From: Mesostigma viride
Lineage: Eukaryota > Streptophyta > Mesostigmatophyceae > Mesostigmatales > Mesostigmataceae
Length of the DNA stretch: 64,000 nucleotides
Direction: 5' to 3'
Assembly: GCA_009746045.1 (NCBI GenBank)
Contig: RPFO01000082.1
Span: 69,501 to 133,500, forward strand
The position numbers and the translations under genes were made by a program. Below, piece after piece: positions 62,165-64,000 of this stretch. Position 1 is the stretch's first letter. The number at the start of each line of letters is the position of its first letter. The notes under the pieces were generated by a model. It worked only from the letters and a program-made list of their open reading frames with translations, ran no database searches and had not been told where the DNA came from.

Positions 62165-62867
62165 ATGTTCATAACTCCGTTGGGAGTACATGTAGCACAT
62201 ATCCCTGAGAAGGGGCATATGGCTGGTTGTCTCTTTGATATGGCTTTTAATACATTCTGGGCTACTTCCTGCAAGGGTGGGAATGTAAGCTACCCTACCC
62301 TTGCTCTTGGTGCACCACCAGGGCACGTGCACCCTCATGATCTATCAAGCTATGCCCAGCTAAGGGGGAGCCTGTCATGTGGGGGAAGATCATCATGGCT
62401 ATACAAGATCGCTAGGGCATGGCTTCTCAACAGAGGGCATCTCTCTGCATAGGCATAGCATGGCTAAATTCTTAATGCAGCATCCATGGGGTTCCCATTA
62501 TAGGCATGGCTTGGCTAAATTCTGAAGGCATCATCCATGGGGGCCATTATGGGCGCACATGCGCGTGGGCTACATGCATGCTAGGCTAATAAGCCTGACT
62601 AATCTTCACTACTGGTATATATTCCCTAGTCTGAGGTGGCAGGAGGTGCCTGCCAGGGCTTGTGGTCAACGTGGATGACCGCCCCCCTCCAGTATACCGG
62701 CTAAGTTCCCCCCTGCGCTCTGCCGGAGCTGAAGGTAGGTCGGCCATAGCTCGCGTCGCCGCTGTTGCTGGGCCAGTGTCAAGTCGTCGTCCAGCGTGAA
62801 GCGAGTCCTCGAGAGCTTCTTGCGGCATTTAAGGAACGCCAGCTTGTCAGCCATGTACTTAAAGGTG
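62165..62867 (-). mobile_element. Family B element, 3' half
   Basis: 3' UTR (62165-62600), a stop and the ORF1 C-terminal coding region up to 62867: MADKLAFLKCRKKLSRTRFT, LDDDLTLAQQQRRRELWPTY, LQLRQSAGG. The ORF1 continues beyond a family A insertion at 63016. With it this is one nearly complete ORF1 element, 62165-63662. Confidence 0.75.
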
Positions 62868-63003
62868 GGGGACTTAACGGTTGGGGGATGATGCAGACGA
62901 TATTTGTTTAAACTTTTGTGTAATTATTTTTCTAACATTGAGATTAGCATAGTACTCCGTGGCATGCCTTTGCGCATGACACGCAAGTACTCACTTACTT
63001 ACT
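62868..63003 (+). mobile_element. LINE family A 3' UTR fragment inserted in family B ORF1
   Basis: A 136-bp insertion holding only the family A 3' UTR (CTTAACGGTTGGGGGATGAT onward) and its (ACTT)n tail. It is flanked by near-identical 12-bp duplications, TACTTAAAGGTG (62856-62867) and TACTTATAGGTG (63004-63015). The host ORF reads on across the site when it is skipped. Confidence 0.85.
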
Positions 63004-63662
63004 TACTTATAGGTGAGGAGCACGGGGGCCGGGCCAGCCTTACCACGCGCGCGGGGGTGGCGGACAGCCGACATGCATCCGCAGCTCATCACCAATGAGT
63101 TGCATGGGGGCAAGAATGTTGCGCTTAAAATGCCGTGAAAGGCTCGTGGAGGTCTCACCTGCCGGCTGGTCGAAGTGCTTGACGATGACATGCATTGTGG
63201 CTGCGCAAGGTGATGTCGGCCTCCTCGCGAAGACGAAGGGCTTGTTGCTTGAGTTGTGCCGCGATGGTGGAGGTGGTGGAGGTGGTGTGGATGTCGTGGA
63301 GATGGAGGCACAGGTCGTAAACCGAGGCGTAGTCCCCGTGGAAGATGCAACGCAGGGCAGTTGCCGGGGACATGTTGGTCCAGTCGTGATCATCGACCTT
63401 GAAAAGTTCAGGCCGAAAGCGCGGTTCTGAGGGGCGTGAAGACACTCCTGTTTTGTCGGCGGAGCGGGTGCGTTTAGGATCAGGCGATGCAGATGGCGAG
63501 GCATTAAGCCCGGGAGGGTTCGGGGCGACCACCAGTGCGCGACTAGTGTCACCGCTGCAGCTGCCGGACCTGAGGGCGAAGCTGCAGCCGGAGCTGCAGA
63601 CGTATTTTCATGGCCGAGCGCATCCGCCAAACTGCGTTGCGTCAAGGAGCGTTTGCTCGTCA
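63004..63662 (-). pseudogene. Family B ORF1, N-terminal part
   Basis: Starts with an ATG at 63660-63662 (MTSKRSLTQRSLADALGHEN, then TSAAPAAASPSGP). It continues in other frames with SRPSEPRFRPELFKVDDHDW, a coiled-coil-like AAQLKQQALRLREEADITLR, and PAGETSTSLSRHFKRNILAP then MQLIGDELRMHVG. At least two frameshifts. The order is that of LINE ORF1 proteins. Confidence 0.65.
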
Positions 63663-64000
63663 TATATTGCGTAATAGCCCCCATGGATGCTGCATTAAGA
63701 ATTAGCTCAGCCCTGCCTATACAGAGAGTCACTCTCTGATGAGAAGCCATGCCTTAGCTTTTGTATAGCCACGTTGATCTTTCCCCACCATGACATGCAG
63801 GCTCCCCCTTCGCTGGGTATGGCTTGATAGATCATGGGGGTGCAGGTGCCCTGGTGCACCTCCAGCAAGTGTCGTTTACATTCCCACCCTTGCAGGAAGT
63901 AGCTTAGAATGTATTAAAAGCCATATGCCCCTTGCCCCCTTCTCTGGGATATATGTGCTACATTTACTCCCAACGGAGTTATTCTGATCAGACACTCCGC
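63663..64000 (+). repeat. Family B 3' UTR, then start of a SINE-like unit at the window edge
   Basis: 3' UTR words (TTGCAGGAAGTAGCTTAGAA, CCCAACGGAGTTAT) run to 63982. The last 15 bases, GATCAGACACTCCGC, match the edge of the SINE-like unit at 21210-21224 with one difference. Confidence 0.6.

Overview
This is nuclear DNA of a eukaryote, most likely a green alga. Both genes are cut by many GT-AG introns, exons are GC-rich, there is a short interstitial telomere tract of the TTTAGGG type, and the transporter is closest in recalled sequence to the plant-type PUT family. A prasinophyte-like alga is my best guess, but nothing in the window fixes the species.

Layout. Bases 1-21 kb and 57.6-64 kb are repeat islands made almost wholly of transposable elements. 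I see (a) a LINE ('family A') with a YADD reverse transcriptase, a C-terminus ending in DSSDEDYIPI and an (ACTT)n tail; (b) two families of LINE-like units ('B' and 'C') that carry an ORF1-type protein directly followed by a 3' UTR and an (AATT)n tail; (c) two copies of a LINE with a CCHC knuckle and a restriction-like endonuclease; (d) a 1.7-kb piggyBac-like element with TTAA ends; (e) a 1.4-kb hAT-like element with an 8-bp duplication; (f) a 5.3-kb CACTA-type foldback element. Many are nested inside one another.

The middle holds two large genes arranged head to head. On the minus strand, 45.6 to about 22.1 kb, a gene of at least 17 exons encodes a protein of roughly 3,460 residues: a cytoplasmic coiled coil, one membrane segment, and a giant ectodomain with Ig/FN3-like repeats, a cohesin-like domain and a TMEM132-family Ig block. 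On the plus strand, 47.0-57.2 kb, a 14-exon gene of about 538 codons encodes an APC-superfamily transporter of the PUT/LAT (polyamine/amino acid) group. All its exon phases close, and one intron uses a GC donor. About 1.4 kb separates the two start regions and could hold a shared promoter.

Introns of both genes carry long minisatellites with units of 9, 10, 11, 30, 32 and 71 bp. No CRISPR array, rRNA or confident tRNA gene is present. All family names come from reading the translated sequence and recalled family motifs, not from database searches.
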